A stretch of 48,407 nucleotides of DNA, taken from the NCBI GenBank assembly GCA_004556975.1, contig SFFD01000008.1, positions 1 through 48,407 on the forward strand. The letters run 5' to 3'. Shown piece after piece: positions 1 to 8,391 of this stretch (within the stretch, counting starts at the first letter, position 1; each line of letters starts with the position of its first letter). Under the pieces are notes generated by a model, which saw only the letters and a program-made list of their open reading frames with translations, made no database searches and was not told where the DNA came from. The DNA comes from Oscillospiraceae bacterium (GTDB lineage: Bacteria; Bacillota; Clostridia; Oscillospirales; Ruminococcaceae). The position numbers were made by a program, and so were the translations under genes.

Positions 1-2
1 GC

Positions 3-53
3 CGGGAACAGGAAGTGGAAATCTTCTACCGCTTTATCGGCAAAATCGAATGA
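3..53 (+). CDS. C-terminal tail of a putative serine recombinase (partial)
   Basis: The window opens inside a reading frame that ends at a TGA at 51-53 and reads REQEVEIFYRFIGKIE. From memory, this ending (basic residue, QEV/QEI, then an aromatic-rich YRFIG block just before the stop) resembles the C-terminal end of large serine recombinases with a DUF4368 tail, which mobilise integrative elements in Clostridia. Only 16 residues are visible, so the family call is tentative. The next gene is a regulator missing its N-terminus, which fits an element end lying here. Any other protein ending this way would be the alternative. Confidence 0.4.
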   Translation, partial: REQEVEIFYRFIGKIE

Positions 54-105
54 CACATCTTGAGATACCCAACAATATCTTTAACTAAGGGAAACGGGCG
101 CCGCC

Positions 106-1017
106 ATGCCGGATATTCAGCTTTTGCCGGAACTTTCCGTGGCGCTCGGCGCCACCATCGACGCGCTTTTTTCCATGACAGACGAAAGCCGCATGGAGCG
201 CATAGACAACATGATTTGGGATGAACGCTTCATCGCCGAAGCGGATTTCAAGGCGGAGGAGGCGTTCCTCAAGGACAAGTGCATTGAGCCGGAACACCGC
301 GCCAAGGCAACCCTGCTTTTGGCAGAGCTTTACTGCAAGCGCGCCCGGGAATACAACGAAATGGCGTCGCCGCTGGCGCGCCTTGCGCTGGAGCTTCAGC
401 CCGACTGCAAAGAAGCGCACAACGCGATTTTCGATTCCGAGGGTGGAGCTTACCTTGACTGGAATGTGGTGAACCACAGCCGCACCATCGAGTTCTATAA
501 GGAATTTATTGCTAAACACCCGCAGAATCGCGCCGCGCACTACTGGATTCTCGACCTGCTTGTTGCCGACCGCCGCTGCGCCGAAGCCCGTGATTACCTT
601 GCAAAAATGAACGCCCTCGGGCAGGATTTTAACAGCCTTTACTACCTCGGAATGATTCTTGATAGGGAGGATAAGCCGGAGGAAGCCCTTGCCGAGTGGC
701 GCAAAATGACGGAAGAATACCCGAATGATGCAAATTCGTGGATTGTGCTCGGCAACGAAATGGCAAAACGCTGCCGCTACGACGAAGCAATAAGCTGCTT
801 CAAAAATTACAACGAGCTTTCCCCAAAGCCCCACTTTGTGGACGCTTTCGAGTGCATGGCGCAGGTTTACGAGATAAAAGGCGAGTACCAAAGTGCCATT
901 AACTGTTACGAAAGCGTGATTGACCTGCTCAAAAACGAGTGGAACGAAACCACCGGAGAAGCCGTTGACGAACCCCGCCGGAACATCGCCAGACTGAGGG
1001 AAAAGTTTGCGCAGTAA
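106..1017 (+). CDS. TPR protein, apparently an HTH regulator with its N-terminus removed
   Basis: A 303-residue protein. The first residues, MPDIQLLPELSVALGATIDALF, match the last helices of an HTH_3/XRE domain, where a W-E-R-G-x-x-x-P-D-I-x-L-L-P-x-L segment is normal. The frame stays open upstream to 85 and reads LRETGAA, so only a trace of the recognition-helix side survives. The rest is helical with tetratricopeptide-type repeats, clearest from about residue 165 to 280 (for example LGMILDREDKPEEALAEW and AQVYEIKGEYQSAINCYE). HTH-plus-TPR proteins of this kind are usually transcriptional regulators. Without its HTH half this copy probably cannot bind DNA normally. The ATG has only a weak upstream purine run (AAGGGAAA at 87-94), so it may not be translated well. 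Confidence 0.7.
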   Translation: MPDIQLLPELSVALGATIDALFSMTDESRMERIDNMIWDERFIAEADFKAEEAFLKDKCIEPEHRAKATLLLAELYCKRAREYNEMASPLARLALELQPDCKEAHNAIFDSEGGAYLDWNVVNHSRTIEFYKEFIAKHPQNRAAHYWILDLLVADRRCAEARDYLAKMNALGQDFNSLYYLGMILDREDKPEEALAEWRKMTEEYPNDANSWIVLGNEMAKRCRYDEAISCFKNYNELSPKPHFVDAFECMAQVYEIKGEYQSAINCYESVIDLLKNEWNETTGEAVDEPRRNIARLREKFAQ

Positions 1018-1042
1018 TCCCAAAAAACTGCATAACTAAGCC

Positions 1043-1073
1043 AAAAAGCAGCACCTATCGGATGCTGCTTTTT
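1043..1073. terminator. Bidirectional intrinsic terminator
   Basis: An 11-bp perfect stem (AAAAAGCAGCA at 1043-1053 with TGCTGCTTTTT at 1063-1073) around a 9-nt loop. It has A-runs and T-runs on either side, so it can serve both the TPR gene from the left and deoB from the right. Confidence 0.85.
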
Positions 1074-1123
1074 GCTGTTTATATAATTCACAGTATAATA
1101 ATTAAGAGTAAAATTCGTCGATT

Positions 1124-2299
1124 TCAGTCGATAATTTCGGAAAGAAAGCTTTCGCCGTCGGTTTTTGCGTCTGCAATTCCAAACATTTCAAGTATCGTTT
1201 TCGATTCGTCCGCATAGCTTTTGCGTGTGCCGAGGTTCACCCCCGCCTTGATTTCGCTTCCGTAAACGAGCAGCGGAATATACTCCCGGGAGTGGTCGGT
1301 GGAAGGGGTGGCAGGGTCGCAGCCGTGGTCGGCGGTTATCATAAGCACATCATCGGGAAGCATTTTCTGCATAAAGCCGCCAAGCCATTCGTCAAATTCC
1401 GAAAGGGCGCGGGCATAACCCGGCGCATCGTTGCGGTGACCGTACACCATGTCAAAATCCACAAGATTCACAAAGCAAAGACCGGTAAAGTCCTTGCCTT
1501 GCAGCTCGGAGGTGCGTTCCATGCCGATTTTGTTCGGACCGGTGCGGTATGTTTCCGAAACGCCCTTGCCCGCAAAAATATCATAAATTTTTCCGACGCC
1601 TATGGTGTCAAAACCATGTGCATGCAAAACATCCAAAGCGGTATCCGCCGGAGGCACAAGAGAAAAATCGTGGCGGTTGCCGGTGCGGTAATAATCGGGA
1701 TAGGTTCCGGCAAAGGGGCGCGCGATAACTCTGCCCACCGCGTGCTCGCCCTTGAGCACGGCACGCGCCTTGCGGCAGATCTCGTAAAGCTGTTCTACGG
1801 GAACTACATCTTCGTGAGCGGCAATCTGAAAAACGCTGTCGGCCGAGGTGTAAACAATGGGCTTTCCGGTGGCTTCGTGCTCGCGGCCGTAGTCAAAAAT
1901 TACTTTTGTGCCGCTGTAGGGTTTGTTGCAAAGAACCTCAAGGCCTGTGGCGGCGGTAAAAGCGGAAAGAACATCATTGGGAAACCCGTCGGGATATGTG
2001 GGAAAAGCCCGACGGCTTGTAAGCCCGGCAAGCTCCCAATGACCGGTTGTAGTGTCTTTGCCCATGCTTACCTCGTTAAGCCGGGCAAAGGCGCCGATGG
2101 GCTTTTCTGCTTTTTCAAGGCAGCAAACGCCGTCAATATTGCCAAGGCCGAGGCGTATCATATTCGGCACATTAAGCTCACCGGTTGCGGCGCAGGCGGC
2201 AAGGGTGTTGCTGCCACAGTCTCCGAACTTGTCTGCGTCCGGCAGCTCACCGACGCCAAAAGAATCAAGAACAATCCAAAAAACGCGTTTTATGTTCAT
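1124..2299 (-). CDS. deoB: Phosphopentomutase
   Basis: Interconverts ribose/deoxyribose 1-phosphate and 5-phosphate, joining nucleoside salvage to the pentose phosphate pathway in the cytoplasm. The 391-residue length is normal for the family. It begins RVFWIVLDSFGVGELPDA, with the metal-binding Asp of the alkaline-phosphatase superfamily, has GKDTTTGHWE near residue 80-90 (the phosphorylated Thr region), and ends with MITADHGCDPATPSTDHSRE, the second metal-binding cluster. The start ATG overlaps the stop of the upstream AI-2E exporter gene by 4 bp (ATGA), so translation is probably coupled. No other nucleoside salvage gene is nearby. Confidence 0.95.
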   Translation of the reverse strand: MNIKRVFWIVLDSFGVGELPDADKFGDCGSNTLAACAATGELNVPNMIRLGLGNIDGVCCLEKAEKPIGAFARLNEVSMGKDTTTGHWELAGLTSRRAFPTYPDGFPNDVLSAFTAATGLEVLCNKPYSGTKVIFDYGREHEATGKPIVYTSADSVFQIAAHEDVVPVEQLYEICRKARAVLKGEHAVGRVIARPFAGTYPDYYRTGNRHDFSLVPPADTALDVLHAHGFDTIGVGKIYDIFAGKGVSETYRTGPNKIGMERTSELQGKDFTGLCFVNLVDFDMVYGHRNDAPGYARALSEFDEWLGGFMQKMLPDDVLMITADHGCDPATPSTDHSREYIPLLVYGSEIKAGVNLGTRKSYADESKTILEMFGIADAKTDGESFLSEIID

Positions 2300-3525
2300 T
2301 TTTCTGCCTCCAGTTCAACATCGGATTTATCCTTTATTCCCTTTACAACCTTATATGCCAAGGTGCTTTCCGGCATGTTTTTCTTTTTAAGCATGCCTTC
2401 AAAAATCTCTTTGGAAAAACGGTATATTACGGCAAAAATCGGCACGCCCACAAACATACCCACAACGCCCCAGATTGCTCCGCCGACGATGATTGCGAAC
2501 ATTACCCACAAAGCGGGAAGGCCGGTGCTGTCACCCAGAATCTTTGGACCGATGACGTTGCCGTCAAGCTGCTGAAGACCAAAGACAAACACGGCAAACC
2601 AGAACGCGTGCCATGGGTCAATCATAAGCAGCAGCAGCACGGAGGGCACCGCACCGAAAATAGGGCCGAAGAACGGAATTATATTGGTTACGCCGATAAT
2701 GAAGCTTATAAGCATTGCATATTCAAACTTAAATATGTTCATGCCTATGAAGCATAAAATCCCGATAATAAGCGAGTCAACAAGCTTGCCGTTGATAAAG
2801 CCGCTGAAAGTACGGTGAGTTTCTCTTGCAACTCTTACAGAAGCGTCCACAAACCGACGGCTGAAAACTGCGTAAAGCACCTTTTTAAGCTGCGCGATAA
2901 GGGTTTCTTTGCTGAAAAGAAAATAAACAGAAACGATAATCGCGATAATCATATCCGAAATAAGGCTTCCTATCTGAACGGAAATGTTCGCGATGTTGGC
3001 AAGCTGGGGAATAAGGGCATCGCTGTATTTTTTCAAAATTTCCATAACGCCGTCGGCCGTCACCTGAAAATTCATGAAGGTATCAAGATAGGTTATATCA
3101 AACTGATATTTGTCGGCAAGAGAAGTTATAAGCTCCTTAAGGCTGTTGAAGTAGCCGGGCAGATTGTTCACAAGCGTAACAATGCTTGTTTTGATGTCGG
3201 GAATGATGATTACAAAGAAAAGCGCAAGAACCGCAAGACAGGCAACCCATGCCGTAATTATCGAAAGAACGCGCTTGAGCGTGGGGCGGCTTTTTTTGCG
3301 GTCCGTAAATTTAAACAGACGTTCAAAAAACATCATTGGGCCGTTGACAATATAGGCAAAAATGGCGGCTATGATGAAAGGACGCAATATATCGCCGAGA
3401 TAGGCAAAAACCCCTGAAACGCGTTTAAGATTTATCAGAATAAAATACGCCGCAAGAATTCCGATTCCGGAAACGACATATATAAGCACGCGTTTTGTCA
3501 TATCCTTTGTCCATTCGATTTTCAT
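2296..3525 (-). CDS. AI-2E family membrane transporter
   Basis: A 409-residue polytopic membrane protein of the AI-2E_transport (PerM/YdiK/TqsA) family. Hydrophobic segments follow the N-terminal RVLIYVVSGIGILAAYFILI. A central soluble stretch of amphipathic helices lies at about residues 115-195, and the C-terminal membrane block includes IGVTNIIPFFGPIFGAVPS, a recognisable family signature. A charged tail (DKSDVELEAEK) closes the protein. Members have been linked to export of small molecules, including quorum signals, and to Na+/H+ exchange; the substrate here cannot be told from sequence. It is the first gene of a two-gene unit with deoB, overlapping it by 4 bp. Confidence 0.88.
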   Translation of the reverse strand: MKIEWTKDMTKRVLIYVVSGIGILAAYFILINLKRVSGVFAYLGDILRPFIIAAIFAYIVNGPMMFFERLFKFTDRKKSRPTLKRVLSIITAWVACLAVLALFFVIIIPDIKTSIVTLVNNLPGYFNSLKELITSLADKYQFDITYLDTFMNFQVTADGVMEILKKYSDALIPQLANIANISVQIGSLISDMIIAIIVSVYFLFSKETLIAQLKKVLYAVFSRRFVDASVRVARETHRTFSGFINGKLVDSLIIGILCFIGMNIFKFEYAMLISFIIGVTNIIPFFGPIFGAVPSVLLLLMIDPWHAFWFAVFVFGLQQLDGNVIGPKILGDSTGLPALWVMFAIIVGGAIWGVVGMFVGVPIFAVIYRFSKEIFEGMLKKKNMPESTLAYKVVKGIKDKSDVELEAEK

Positions 3526-3544
3526 GTATGTTTTTCACTCCCCG

Positions 3545-3563
3545 TCTGTTAAAAAGACTTTAC
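3545..3563 (+). repeat. 19-bp exact repeat, copy 1
   Basis: TCTGTTAAAAAGACTTTAC occurs here and again at 16564-16582, where its right end enters the -35 box of the rpsO promoter. Here no good -10 box follows at the right distance. Confidence 0.6.
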
Positions 3564-3568
3564 GGATG

Positions 3569-3604
3569 CCGCGCCGAAAGCGGCGCGGTTTTTCCACCAT
3601 TATA
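3569..3604 (-). promoter_or_regulatory. Leader hairpin and -10-like box upstream of the AI-2E exporter gene
   Basis: CCGCGCCG (3569-3576) pairs with CGGCGCGG (3581-3588) around AAAG, and on the plus strand five T's follow (3589-3593), giving a terminator shape. On the minus strand the same hairpin would sit in the 5' leader of the exporter gene, below a perfect TATAAT (complement at 3599-3604). I could not find a convincing -35 box, so the promoter part is weak. Confidence 0.4.
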
Positions 3605-3792
3605 TTAACATATTATTTTCCAAAATGCTATTAACTATTTTTTAAATCTTAAAAAAAGTTTTGCAAGAGAATTTTGCAAAAATTTTTCAAGTTTTTTATT
3701 TTCATTCACTGCAATTTGTGTTATATTTAAACATATAGAATATTTTTTACATAGATGTCTTTTATTCAGCATTATCGGTCAGAGGTGAAATT

Positions 3793-4635
3793 ATGGAATT
3801 TCAGGCGGAAATAATCAGGGCGATACAATCTGTTGCAAGCCCGGCTCTGGATGTGATTTTTCAATGTATAACGGTAATGGGAGAAGAACTTTTTCTTTTG
3901 CCTGTTGCTGTACTGCTCTTTTGGTGCGTGAATAAAGAGCTTGGCTACTGGATTTGCTGGTGTGCAGCGGAAGGAAATCTTCTTGTTAATTCCGTAAAGG
4001 GTATCTTTAAGGTGGAACGACCCATCGGCTATGACGGAATCCGTACTCTTCGGGCAAAAACCGCAACCGGATATTCGTTTCCAAGCGGCCATACACAAGC
4101 CTGCGCAAACCTTTTTACAGCGCTGGCAAAAGCCGTAAACCGCAAACGCTTTTGGATTTTAGCGTTTGTTCTGCCTCTTCTCGTCGGAATCTCGCGCATG
4201 TATCTCGGCTGTCACTGGCCGATGGATGTTGCGGTTTCATACGTTATGGGAATCTGCCTTCCGCTTATTTTATGGCTTTTTTACAGAAAATTTGCTCACC
4301 GCAAAGCCCTGTTGTTTTTAATAAGCGCCCTTGTGTTTGCGCCTTTCTGTTTTATGCAGGGCGACATCGGCGATTTTTGGAAAAGCTTCGGCTTTGCCAT
4401 AGGAATTTCAGCGGGAGCTTTTATTGAAACAAAATTCATAAATTTTTCCGTAGAAGGTACCTTCAGGCAAAAGGCGCTGCGCTTTGCAATAGGTCTTGTT
4501 TTCATAATTCTTGTATATATTTTGCCTAAACTTCTGCTTCCGGCAAACAATCTTGTGGCTTTCTGCCGCTATTTTATAATTCCGATAGCAGCAATGGATA
4601 TTTGGCCAGCAATTTTTAAAAAAATCGGAATTTAG
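3793..4635 (+). CDS. PAP2-family membrane phosphatase
   Basis: A 280-residue integral membrane phosphatase of the type 2 phosphatidic acid phosphatase superfamily, which dephosphorylates lipid phosphates such as phosphatidate or undecaprenyl pyrophosphate on the outer membrane face. All three signature motifs are visible: KGIFKVERP (the K-x6-RP motif) near residues 75-85, SFPSGH near residue 95-102 and SRMYLGCHWPMD near residue 134-146, which carries the nucleophilic His and its Asp. About six to eight hydrophobic segments are present, and the C-terminal third adds extra membrane helices beyond the core domain. The ATG follows GAGGTG (3782-3787). The lipid substrate is not identifiable. Confidence 0.9.
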   Translation: MEFQAEIIRAIQSVASPALDVIFQCITVMGEELFLLPVAVLLFWCVNKELGYWICWCAAEGNLLVNSVKGIFKVERPIGYDGIRTLRAKTATGYSFPSGHTQACANLFTALAKAVNRKRFWILAFVLPLLVGISRMYLGCHWPMDVAVSYVMGICLPLILWLFYRKFAHRKALLFLISALVFAPFCFMQGDIGDFWKSFGFAIGISAGAFIETKFINFSVEGTFRQKALRFAIGLVFIILVYILPKLLLPANNLVAFCRYFIIPIAAMDIWPAIFKKIGI

Positions 4636-4655
4636 AATTTTGATTTTCTGTGCCG

Positions 4656-4684
4656 GCGCGGGTCTTGCCCGCGCTGATTTTTTT
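4656..4684 (+). terminator. Intrinsic terminator after the PAP2 gene
   Basis: GCGCGGG (4656-4662) pairs with CCCGCGC (4668-4674) around TCTTG and is followed by TGATTTTTTT. Confidence 0.85.
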
Positions 4685-4707
4685 GAGCACGAAGGGAATG
4701 ATTAATA

Positions 4708-5331
4708 TTGAGATACTATATGCTCAATAAACCGCGCGGGGTTGTTACCGCCGTAAGCGACCCCGTATTTAATACGGTGATGGATTGCTTTCCAAAGGAT
4801 TTGAGCACGGGTATGCATCCCGTCGGAAGGCTTGATATTGATACGGAAGGGCTTTTGATAATCACCGATGACGGCCAGCTTACTTTCAGGCTTACAAGAC
4901 CGGAATTCGGCTTTGTAAAGCGATATTATTTTATGGCATTCGGCAAGCTTTCAAAAGCCGGGAAAGAAAGAATCGAACTTGGAGGAACGCTTTTCGGCAA
5001 CAAAAGGCCGGCGAAACCCGCGCATATTGAAAATCTTGAGTATTGCACAGTGGAAGAATGCTCAAAATATATTCCGAAAGAAAAGCTTGAGCATTGCATG
5101 AAAAATCCGAAGGGAACGGTGAGCACGGGAATTATTTCCGTCACCGAAGGGCAGCGCCATGAAGTAAAGCTGCTGCTGCGCAAAGCGGGCTGTAGCGTAT
5201 TTTATCTTAAGCGTCTTTCCATAGGAAAAATTATACTTGATGAAGCGCTTTTGCCGGGTGAATTCAGGGAATTCACTCTTGAGGAAAAAAGCCTTGCAAA
5301 GGAATACAGAAAAATCCGGATTGATTTATAA
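4708..5331 (+). CDS. RsuA/RluB-type pseudouridine synthase without an S4 domain
   Basis: Converts a uridine in ribosomal RNA to pseudouridine. The RsuA/RluB/RluE/RluF signature GRLDIDTEGLLIITDDG near residues 42-58 holds the catalytic Asp of GRLD, and the conserved MLNKPRGVV opening and RHEVKLLLRKAGCSVFYLKRLSIG block are present. At 207 residues it lacks the N-terminal S4 RNA-binding domain of RsuA, as RluE-type enzymes do. The start is probably TTG at 4708, because AAGGGA lies 9 nt before it, whereas the in-frame ATG at 4720 would be about 21 nt away. Whether the target is 16S or 23S rRNA cannot be decided. Confidence 0.9.
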   Translation: MRYYMLNKPRGVVTAVSDPVFNTVMDCFPKDLSTGMHPVGRLDIDTEGLLIITDDGQLTFRLTRPEFGFVKRYYFMAFGKLSKAGKERIELGGTLFGNKRPAKPAHIENLEYCTVEECSKYIPKEKLEHCMKNPKGTVSTGIISVTEGQRHEVKLLLRKAGCSVFYLKRLSIGKIILDEALLPGEFREFTLEEKSLAKEYRKIRIDL

Positions 5332-5366
5332 AAACAGCAGCTTCAGAAAAAAGAAGCTGCTGTTTT
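5331..5366. terminator. Bidirectional intrinsic terminator
   Basis: A 14-bp perfect stem (5331-5344 with 5353-5366) with an 8-nt A-rich loop and A/T-runs at its ends. It lies between two converging genes and can serve both. Confidence 0.9.
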
Positions 5367-5369
5367 ATG

Positions 5370-5996
5370 TTACACGGTAAATTCACTTGAAAGCAAAAGA
5401 GCCTTATCTTTGCCGTCACAAAGATATTGATAAACAAGGCGGTATTTGCCCTTGGGCAGGGCGCCGCAGTAATCCTTCCAATTCAGTTTGATTTCCGTTG
5501 AGCAGCCGGGGCCCACCTTCCAACTGCTTTCATCTTCGTAATATTCGTCATTTATCGGTTCCCAGGAACCGCCGGCGATTTTTTTCTCAATTCTATATCC
5601 AAAAAAGCTATATGAAACGTCACGGCCGTTGGTAAACGTGACCTTGCAGCCTTCGGGCGTCACCGAATAAACCGACATTGCCACAGCGCCGTCTTCCGAC
5701 TGGAAAACAAGGTCCCAGCCGGAAGCGGTTATCTGAAGAGGATATGTTTCGGCTATTTCGCCGTCAAAGGCGACAACCACCGTGTCGCCCACCTTTGCGC
5801 CGTTGTCGGCAAGGTTTGCCGTTGAAAAGCTTACAAGGGAGCCTTTTTCAATATCGCCGCCGGTGGATTCCACCGTGACAAGACCGCTGTCGCTTTTTTC
5901 GGTTATTACACCTTTAAATTCGCTCATTTCCGTTTGGGCAGAACAGCCGTAAAGGGAAAGCAACAGGGCAAGCGCAGCGGTATATAGCTTTTTCAT
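5370..5996 (-). CDS. Lipoprotein with an Ig-like C-terminal domain, function unknown
   Basis: A 208-residue secreted lipoprotein. The N-terminus MKKLYTAALALLLSLYGC is a lipoprotein signal ending in LYGC, so residue 18 should carry the lipid. Residues about 27-85 look like a small beta-barrel (FKGVITEKSDSGLVTVES and DTVVVAF, as in YobA-like proteins). The C-terminal part (SFFGYRIEKKIAGGSWEPI through GKYRLVYQYL) resembles the bacterial Ig-like domain seen in many clostridial lipoproteins. No enzymatic motif is visible. It stands alone, with a shared terminator at its 3' end and divergent from ruvC. Confidence 0.75.
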   Translation of the reverse strand: MKKLYTAALALLLSLYGCSAQTEMSEFKGVITEKSDSGLVTVESTGGDIEKGSLVSFSTANLADNGAKVGDTVVVAFDGEIAETYPLQITASGWDLVFQSEDGAVAMSVYSVTPEGCKVTFTNGRDVSYSFFGYRIEKKIAGGSWEPINDEYYEDESSWKVGPGCSTEIKLNWKDYCGALPKGKYRLVYQYLCDGKDKALLLSSEFTV

Positions 5997-6115
5997 ATAA
6001 ATTTCTCCTTATCGCATATGTAATGATTTTAGCTTTCAGAATATTCCGTAAATATAGTGTAATTATACGGCCTAATTGTTGCGGAAAGTTTTTGGTAGTG
6101 TTAATAAAAATTTAA

Positions 6116-6144
6116 TTGTACCTTACAGTGTACTATGCTATAAT
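6116..6144 (+). promoter_or_regulatory. Sigma-A promoter of the ruvC gene run
   Basis: TTGTAC (6116-6121), a 17-bp spacer, then TATAAT (6139-6144) preceded by TGC, giving an extended -10 (TGCTATAAT). The ruvC start is about 40 nt downstream. Confidence 0.8.
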
Positions 6145-6186
6145 ATATAAGATTATAATGGAGTATTATACGAAAGGGGATTGACG

Positions 6187-6687
6187 GTGAGGATAATAGG
6201 TATCGACCCCGGCTATGCCATAGTGGGCGTGGGCGTTGTGGATTACATTAAAAACAAATTTTATCCGGTAAAGTTCGGTGCTGTGGATACTCCCGCCGGA
6301 ACGCCCTTTAATGATCGGCTTCGCATAATTTATGACACCGTTGCAGAGGTTATTGCCGAAACAAAGCCACGGTGCATGAGCATTGAAAAGCTTTACTTCA
6401 ACAGCAACCAGAAAACCGCCATCGAGGTTGCCGAAGCAAGGGGAGTAATTCTTCTTGCGGCAATACAGGCGGGAATTCCCGTATTTGAATACACCCCTCT
6501 GCAAATAAAGCAATCCCTTGTGGGTTACGGGCGGGCGGAAAAAAAGCAGGTGCAGATGATGGTTAAAGAAACGCTGCGCCTTGAGGCTGTTCCCAAGCCG
6601 GACGACACGGCCGACGCTCTTGCGGCGGCAATCTGCCACGGATATTCCAACGGCTCGCTGCTGTCAAGAGTAATTAGCAGCAGGTAA
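6187..6687 (+). CDS. ruvC: Holliday junction resolvase RuvC
   Basis: Endonuclease that cuts Holliday junctions after RuvAB branch migration. The RNase H-like fold residues are all visible: D7 in IGIDPG, E67 in MSIEKLYF, and D140 and D143 in DDTADALAAAICH. I chose GTG at 6187, giving MRIIGIDPG and 166 residues, because AGGGG ends at 6179, 7 nt before it; the in-frame TTG at 6181 would be only 1 nt from that site. It is the first gene after a good sigma-A promoter and precedes ruvA and ruvB, the usual ruvCAB order. Confidence 0.96.
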   Translation: MRIIGIDPGYAIVGVGVVDYIKNKFYPVKFGAVDTPAGTPFNDRLRIIYDTVAEVIAETKPRCMSIEKLYFNSNQKTAIEVAEARGVILLAAIQAGIPVFEYTPLQIKQSLVGYGRAEKKQVQMMVKETLRLEAVPKPDDTADALAAAICHGYSNGSLLSRVISSR

Positions 6688-6709
6688 CGAAAATTTAGGA
6701 AGTGAACAT

Positions 6710-7315
6710 ATGATATACAGTCTTTGCGGAAAGCTTTCTCATGTTGAGGACGGAATGTTTGTTGTGGAATGTTCCGGCGTTGGCTTCGCGTGTAAAGCAA
6801 GCGCTACGGCCATTTCATGTCTGCCGCCCGAAGGAAGCGAGGTTTTTGTTTATACCACAATGACTTTTTCGGCGGAACAGGGCACGGATTTATACGGATT
6901 TTATGAAAAGGCGGAGCAGGAATGCTTTTCCATGCTCACCGGAATTTCCGGAATAGGGCCTAAGGCGGCTCTTTCCGTGCTTTCGGAATTCACGCCGGAT
7001 TCTTTTGCGCTGGCGGTTGCCTCCGGCGACGCAAAGGCAATTACAAGGGCAAAGGGCATAGGCCCAAAGGCGGCGCAAAGAATTATTTTGGAGCTGCACG
7101 ACAAAATTTCCGGCAGTTCTGCAGAAAAAGGCTTTGCATCGCCGGCAGTTTCAGTAACCAACCTTCACGGAGCGGCGGGCGAAGCCATCGCCGCCATGGT
7201 CAGCCTCGGTTATACCAATGCCGAAGCCGCCGCGGTTATCGCGAAGCTTCCGCAGGACTTGCCCGTGGACGAAATGATAAAGCGTGCGCTTAAATCCCTT
7301 GCAATGGGAAGATAA
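6710..7315 (+). CDS. ruvA: Holliday junction branch migration protein RuvA
   Basis: Tetrameric junction-binding subunit that recruits the RuvB motor. The 201 residues show the N-terminal OB domain (MIYSLCGKL ... VVECSGVGF), two helix-hairpin-helix motifs (LTGISGIGPKAALSVLSEF and ITRAKGIGPKAAQRIILEL) near residues 70-130, and the C-terminal RuvB-contacting domain (EAIAAMVSLGYTNAEAAAVI). GGAAG lies just upstream of the ATG. It sits 22 nt after ruvC, and the ruvB ribosome-binding site starts at its stop codon. Confidence 0.97.
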   Translation: MIYSLCGKLSHVEDGMFVVECSGVGFACKASATAISCLPPEGSEVFVYTTMTFSAEQGTDLYGFYEKAEQECFSMLTGISGIGPKAALSVLSEFTPDSFALAVASGDAKAITRAKGIGPKAAQRIILELHDKISGSSAEKGFASPAVSVTNLHGAAGEAIAAMVSLGYTNAEAAAVIAKLPQDLPVDEMIKRALKSLAMGR

Positions 7316-7327
7316 GGAGGGGTAAAT

Positions 7328-8389
7328 TTGCTTTCAAGAGAACAGGATTTTGAAAACAGAATAGTCGCTCCCGAAATGGAGGAAATGGATAGGGAAAACG
7401 AGCTTAACCTTCGCCCGCGAACCCTTGACGAATACATAGGTCAGACCAAGGCCAAGGAAAATATGGCAATTTACATAGAGGCGGCAAAGCGCCGCGGCGA
7501 CGCCCTTGACCATGTGCTGCTTTACGGCCCTCCGGGACTCGGTAAAACAACCCTTTCTGAAATTATCGCCAACGAAATGGGCGTGGGCTTCCGCATTACA
7601 AGCGGCCCCGCCATTGAGCGCCCGGGAGATTTGGCGGCGCTTTTAACCAACCTTAACGAAAACGACATACTCTTTATTGACGAAATACACCGTATGAACC
7701 GCAGCGTGGAGGAGGTTCTTTACCCCGCCATGGAGGACTACGCCCTCGATATTATCGTGGGCAAAGGCCCTTCCGCCCGAAGCATACGGGTGGACTTGCC
7801 CCATTTCACCCTTGTGGGAGCCACCACCCGGGCAGGACAGCTTTCCGCACCTCTGCGTGACCGCTTCGGCGTTGTGGCGCGGCTTGAGCTTTACACTCCG
7901 GAGGAGCTTTGCAAAATCGCCGTGCGAAGCGCGGGAATCCTCGGCATAGAGGTGGAGCCGGAGGGGGCTATGGAGCTTGCAAGGCGCAGCCGGGGAACAC
8001 CCCGAATAGTGAACCGCTTCTTAAAGCGGGTGCGCGACTTCGCGCAGGTTATCGGCGACGGCGTTATTACGAAAGAAATTGCGGCGGAAGCGCTCTCTCG
8101 GCTCGAGGTGGATGAGTTGGGACTGGATTCCATCGACCGCCGCCTGCTTTCAACCATGATTCGCCACTACGGCGGCGGCCCGGTGGGGCTTGAAACCCTT
8201 GCGGCAGCCATCGGCGAGGAAGCAATCACCATTGAGGACGTCTATGAGCCGTATCTGATGCAGATAGGCTTCCTAAGCAGAACGCCCAGAGGGCGCTGCG
8301 CAACGGCGCTTGCTTACGAACACCTTGGAATAACTCCTCCGGCGGCGGAAATAATGCCCGCTCCGGAGCAGATGAAACTGGAGGTATGA
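7328..8389 (+). CDS. ruvB: Holliday junction branch migration ATPase RuvB
   Basis: Hexameric AAA+ motor that drives branch migration with RuvA. Of 353 residues, Walker A is GPPGLGKT (67-74), Walker B is LFIDEIHRM, sensor 1 is LVGATTRAG and the arginine-finger region is LRDRFGVV; the C-terminal winged-helix domain ends GITPP. The start is TTG at 7328, supported by AAGGAGG ending 7 nt before it. An in-frame downstream ATG would remove part of the normal N-terminus. The stop overlaps the spacer ahead of glmM. Confidence 0.97.
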   Translation: MLSREQDFENRIVAPEMEEMDRENELNLRPRTLDEYIGQTKAKENMAIYIEAAKRRGDALDHVLLYGPPGLGKTTLSEIIANEMGVGFRITSGPAIERPGDLAALLTNLNENDILFIDEIHRMNRSVEEVLYPAMEDYALDIIVGKGPSARSIRVDLPHFTLVGATTRAGQLSAPLRDRFGVVARLELYTPEELCKIAVRSAGILGIEVEPEGAMELARRSRGTPRIVNRFLKRVRDFAQVIGDGVITKEIAAEALSRLEVDELGLDSIDRRLLSTMIRHYGGGPVGLETLAAAIGEEAITIEDVYEPYLMQIGFLSRTPRGRCATALAYEHLGITPPAAEIMPAPEQMKLEV

Positions 8390-8391
8390 TT

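Noticed and set aside
85..1023. Long minus-strand open frame opposite the TPR gene
   Set aside because: It mirrors a real TPR-coding frame on the plus strand, has no family features and no ribosome-binding site.
1292..2575. 427-residue plus-strand open frame opposite deoB and the exporter gene
   Set aside because: It spans two confidently identified minus-strand genes and encodes no recognisable domain; it is a codon-bias shadow.
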